From Gemmatimonadaceae bacterium (GTDB lineage: Bacteria; Gemmatimonadota; Gemmatimonadetes; Gemmatimonadales; Gemmatimonadaceae), in assembly GCA_014378185.1 (NCBI GenBank), contig JACMOE010000211.1:1-7281 (forward strand): DNA of 7,281 nt. Reading direction: 5' to 3'. The position numbers and the translations under genes are program-made. Positions 4,913 through 7,281 of the stretch are shown piece by piece (within the stretch, counting starts at the first letter, position 1; every line of letters begins with the position of its first letter). Below the pieces are notes generated by a model. It was not told where the DNA came from. It saw only the letters and a program-made list of their open reading frames with translations, and searched no databases.

Positions 4913-6658
4913 TCAGCGGAAGATAAGGTTGAGAATCAGGAGCAGAACGAGCGTGACGACACCAAGGAACGCCGGCCGCTCCCAGAAGGCCCGCACCGAG
5001 CTCACCGGCCGCGGCGTGAGCGCGTAGACGAGTCCCACCAGCTCCGCGTCGGGACGCGGTCGCGTGAGAAGACTCACGACGATGGTGACCACGAAGCACG
5101 TCGTCCAGGCGTAGATGGCCGTCCAGAAGGTCTGGCCCATCTCGCTCGGAAACGTATCGAGCACCCCGAAGTAGCCACCCTTCACACCCGGCACCGCACC
5201 GTATGGCAGTGTCAGTCCATGGTGCACCGCGGCGGCAAGTGTGCCGGACAGCAGTCCCACGAACGCCCCGTGTCCCGTGGTGCGACGCCAGAACATGCCC
5301 AGAAAGAACGTGGCGAACAACGGGGCATTCACGAAGGCGAACACCAACTGGAGCAATTCCATGATGTTGTTGAACGACGCCGCCACGTATGCGGCAGCAA
5401 TGGCGAGTGCAATGCCCACCACGGTCGCCATGCGTCCGATCCAGAGGTAATGCTGGTCGTCGGCGTCCTTTCGGATGTACGTCTGGTAGAGATCGTACGT
5501 CCACACGGTGTTGAACGCCGTGATGTTGCCCGCCATGCCCGACATGAATGATGCCAGTAGCGCCGCGAGACCCAGGCCGAGCATGCCGTTGGGAAACAGG
5601 TGCATCAGCATCGAGGGTGTCGCGAGGTCATAGTCCAGCACCACCCGACCGGCTGCATCCATCAACGGCCCGCCGTTCGCGCCTATCTTCGCTGGAATGA
5701 TCCCCTTTCCTCCAATCACCAGTGCGATCATGCCCGGCAGGATGACCAGGAACGGGAACACCATCTTGGGCAGGGCGGCGATGAGGGGCGTGCGCCGCGC
5801 CGAATCCATGGAGTCGGCCGCCATGGCCCGCTGCACCACGAGAAAGTCCGTGCACCAGTAGCCGAACGACAGCACGAAGCCGAGCCCCATCACGAGGCCG
5901 AACCATTCCACGCCGATGAGGTTGTGCGCCGGCGCATCCATTCCTCGCCACGCGTGCGTGTACGCTCCTGCGGGATGCCCCTGCGAAACGGCAAGCGTGG
6001 TAAGCTTTGCCATCAGGCCATCCCATCCGCCTACCTCGTTCAGCCCCACGATCACCAGCGGCGCAAAGCCGAACACGATGAGGAAGAACTGGAGGACCTC
6101 ATTGTAGATCGCGCTCGTGAGGCCGCCGAGCAGGATGTACGTGAGCACGATCACGGCCGACACGATGACGCTGACGTTGAAGCTCCATCCGAGCAGGAGA
6201 TGCATGAGCGCGCCCATGGCGTACATCGAGACACCCGATGAAAACACCGTCATGATGGCGAACGACACCGCGTTGAGGGCGCGGGTCTTCTCGTCGAAGC
6301 GCAGGCGCAGGTATTCAGGTACCGACCGTGCGCGCGAACCGTAGTAGAAGGGCATCATGAACAGCCCCACGAACAGCATCGCGGGCACCGCGCCAATCCA
6401 GTAGAAGTGACTCGTCGAGATGCCGTACTTCGCGCCGGAGGCTCCCATGCCGATCACCTCCTGAGCGCCGAGATTGGCGGACAGGAACGCGAGCCCCGTG
6501 ATCCAGGCGGGCAACGACCGCCCCGAGAGGAAGAAATCCGTACTCGTCTTCATCGCTCGGCGCAGTTGCCAGCCGATGCCGAGCACAAAGGCGAAGTACA
6601 CGCCGATGATGGTGTAGTCGATCCAGCGGAGACCAATGGGTGTGAGACCGGACGCCAT
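4913..6658 (-). CDS. Sodium:solute symporter (SSS/SGLT family)
   Basis: 581 residues with about 14 membrane helices, the usual size for the family. The unwound first core helix is recognisable as LSANLGAQEVIGMGASGAKYG (59-79), matching the sodium- and substrate-binding region of the Vibrio galactose symporter vSGLT. RSVPEYLRLRFD (111-122) and GGLTSAIYNEVLQFFLIV (178-195) are further family blocks. By eye, K298 in ALPKMVFPF aligns with the sugar-contacting lysine of vSGLT, and LLASFMSGM (367-375) with the helix carrying its sodium-binding serines. The protein imports a solute, probably a sugar or polyol given the kinase two genes on, using the sodium gradient. GGAGG nine bases before the ATG and an in-frame TAG just before it support the start. 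It is first of the three-gene set, 68 bases after an ABC ATPase gene. Substrate unknown. Confidence 0.93.
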   Translation of the reverse strand: MASGLTPIGLRWIDYTIIGVYFAFVLGIGWQLRRAMKTSTDFFLSGRSLPAWITGLAFLSANLGAQEVIGMGASGAKYGISTSHFYWIGAVPAMLFVGLFMMPFYYGSRARSVPEYLRLRFDEKTRALNAVSFAIMTVFSSGVSMYAMGALMHLLLGWSFNVSVIVSAVIVLTYILLGGLTSAIYNEVLQFFLIVFGFAPLVIVGLNEVGGWDGLMAKLTTLAVSQGHPAGAYTHAWRGMDAPAHNLIGVEWFGLVMGLGFVLSFGYWCTDFLVVQRAMAADSMDSARRTPLIAALPKMVFPFLVILPGMIALVIGGKGIIPAKIGANGGPLMDAAGRVVLDYDLATPSMLMHLFPNGMLGLGLAALLASFMSGMAGNITAFNTVWTYDLYQTYIRKDADDQHYLWIGRMATVVGIALAIAAAYVAASFNNIMELLQLVFAFVNAPLFATFFLGMFWRRTTGHGAFVGLLSGTLAAAVHHGLTLPYGAVPGVKGGYFGVLDTFPSEMGQTFWTAIYAWTTCFVVTIVVSLLTRPRPDAELVGLVYALTPRPVSSVRAFWERPAFLGVVTLVLLLILNLIFR

Positions 6659-6726
6659 CTACACGTGCCTCCAGAAGGGGAATCGGCGGTGAGTCGTGAC
6701 TAGGCTATCATTCGGACAGCGACGGG

Positions 6727-7281
6727 TCAATCGGCAGGCAGGCGCTGACCGTCCGTGGCAAAGAGATGGACTCGTTGCATTGGCACCGCAACGGCGATCG
6801 TCTCGCCGATTTCGGGGACGTCGTCGCCCGTGACGACCGCCAACAGCCGATGCGGGCCGACGTCGAAATGCACGTGGCTCGTACCCCCAAGCCGTTCCAC
6901 GAGAGCTATGCGTCCCCGGACTACCGAACCAAGGTCGTCACCCGGGCTTTCGCCACGGGTCACGCGCATGTCCTCTGGCCGAATGCCCAGGGTGACATTG
7001 CGGCTCGCGTCATCAGGCGCGCGGTCGTGCGGCAGGCGCACGCGGACGCCCTCGGCAGCGAATGACCACCCCGCACCGTGGGGCTCCAGGGAGCCGTCCA
7101 CGAAATTCATCGGCGGCGTGCCGATGAATCCGGCCACGAACCGGTTGGCGGGCGTGCGATAGAGGACGATGGGATGACCTACCTGCTGGATGCGACCCGC
7201 CGCCAGCACCACAATGCGGTCACCCAGGGTCATCGCCTCCACCTGGTCGTGCGTCACGTAGATGGTGGTGGTGCGCAACCG
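6727..7281 (-). CDS. ABC transporter ATPase, MalK/UgpC type, C-terminal part (truncated by window edge)
   Basis: The last 184 residues are present and the frame is open to the window edge. The piece starts in the core ATPase domain at TTTIYVTHDQVEAMTLGDR, with the switch histidine at visible residue 11. Then come GRIQQVGHP and TPANRFVAGFIGTPPMNF, typical of carbohydrate (CUT1) ATPases. The C-terminal regulatory TOBE/OB domains follow, with LGIRPEDM at about 98-105 and ERLGGTSHVHFDVG at about 129-142. The Walker A, signature, Walker B and D-loop regions lie outside the window. MalK/UgpC-type ATPases power import of maltose, glycerol-phosphate or other sugars, and some serve several permeases. 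No permease or binding protein is visible. It reads in the same direction as the symporter operon 68 bases downstream, but the symporter has its own strong ribosome binding site, so whether they share a transcript is open. Confidence 0.93.
   Translation of the reverse strand, partial: RLRTTTIYVTHDQVEAMTLGDRIVVLAAGRIQQVGHPIVLYRTPANRFVAGFIGTPPMNFVDGSLEPHGAGWSFAAEGVRVRLPHDRAPDDASRNVTLGIRPEDMRVTRGESPGDDLGSVVRGRIALVERLGGTSHVHFDVGPHRLLAVVTGDDVPEIGETIAVAVPMQRVHLFATDGQRLPAD

Noticed and set aside
3731..4996. Similar 17-base stretches at about 3733 (plus) and about 4981 (minus), considered as a duplicated segment
   Set aside because: Similarity ends after the short stretch, the orientation differs, and the second copy is ordinary symporter coding sequence. 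Most likely coincidence.
4647..5504. 285-residue minus-strand open frame
   Set aside because: Same strand as the symporter but out of frame. It lacks hydrophobic pattern and is Arg/Gly-rich, while the symporter frame shows conserved helices throughout.
3875..5551. 558-residue open frame on the plus strand
   Set aside because: Antisense to the kinase, small membrane protein and symporter. It is Arg/His/Ser-rich with no recognisable domain, a mirror of strong third-position GC bias.
6659..6726. Searched for a terminator or promoter between the ABC ATPase and symporter genes
   Set aside because: Only a four-base inverted repeat and a CACGTG were seen. No convincing stem with a T-run or -35/-10 pair beyond the ribosome binding site.

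Overview
The window is GC-rich bacterial DNA packed with genes: seven on the minus strand and one on the plus strand, with no gene-free stretch over 300 bases. The gene mix (GMC oxidoreductase, sodium:solute symporter followed by a tiny two-helix membrane protein, PfkB sugar kinase, YbjJ/MosC-type MFS carrier, many GTG starts) resembles soil phyla such as Gemmatimonadota or Acidobacteriota. That placement is an impression from gene content, not proven.

Layout from left to right. (1) Positions 1-491 (-): N-terminal 163 residues of an FAD-dependent GMC oxidoreductase, cut by the window edge. (2) 492-679: divergent control region with a perfect ATAC-N7-GTAT palindrome, the box bound by BenM/CatM-type LysR regulators. 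(3) 680-1594 (+): a LysR regulator of that general subgroup. (4) 1598-2800 (-): MFS carrier, tail to tail with the regulator, 3 bases apart. (5) 2804-3622 (-): HAD phosphatase, 3 bases upstream of the MFS gene. (6) 3623-3726: intergenic region holding a long inverted repeat plus T-run that looks like a terminator for the kinase. The same repeat contains the window's second perfect ATAC-N7-GTAT box. (7) 3727-4665 (-): PfkB sugar kinase. (8) 4688-4909 (-): 73-residue two-helix membrane protein. (9) 4913-6658 (-): SGLT-like sodium:solute symporter. (10) 6727-7281 (-): C-terminal part of a MalK/UgpC-type ABC ATPase, cut by the right edge.

Proposed logic (inference). The symporter, its small companion and the kinase form an uptake-and-phosphorylation operon, probably for a sugar or polyol. 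It ends at the inverted repeat. The HAD phosphatase and MFS carrier form a second unit with its own promoter. Its LysR box is centred about 64 bases before the guessed transcription start, the usual place for a LysR recognition site. The other box sits between lysR and the GMC gene, so one regulator may control both the oxidoreductase and the phosphatase-carrier pair. A testable reading is an overflow or detoxification branch: import and phosphorylate on one side, dephosphorylate, export and oxidise on the other. No mobile element, tRNA, rRNA or CRISPR array was seen.
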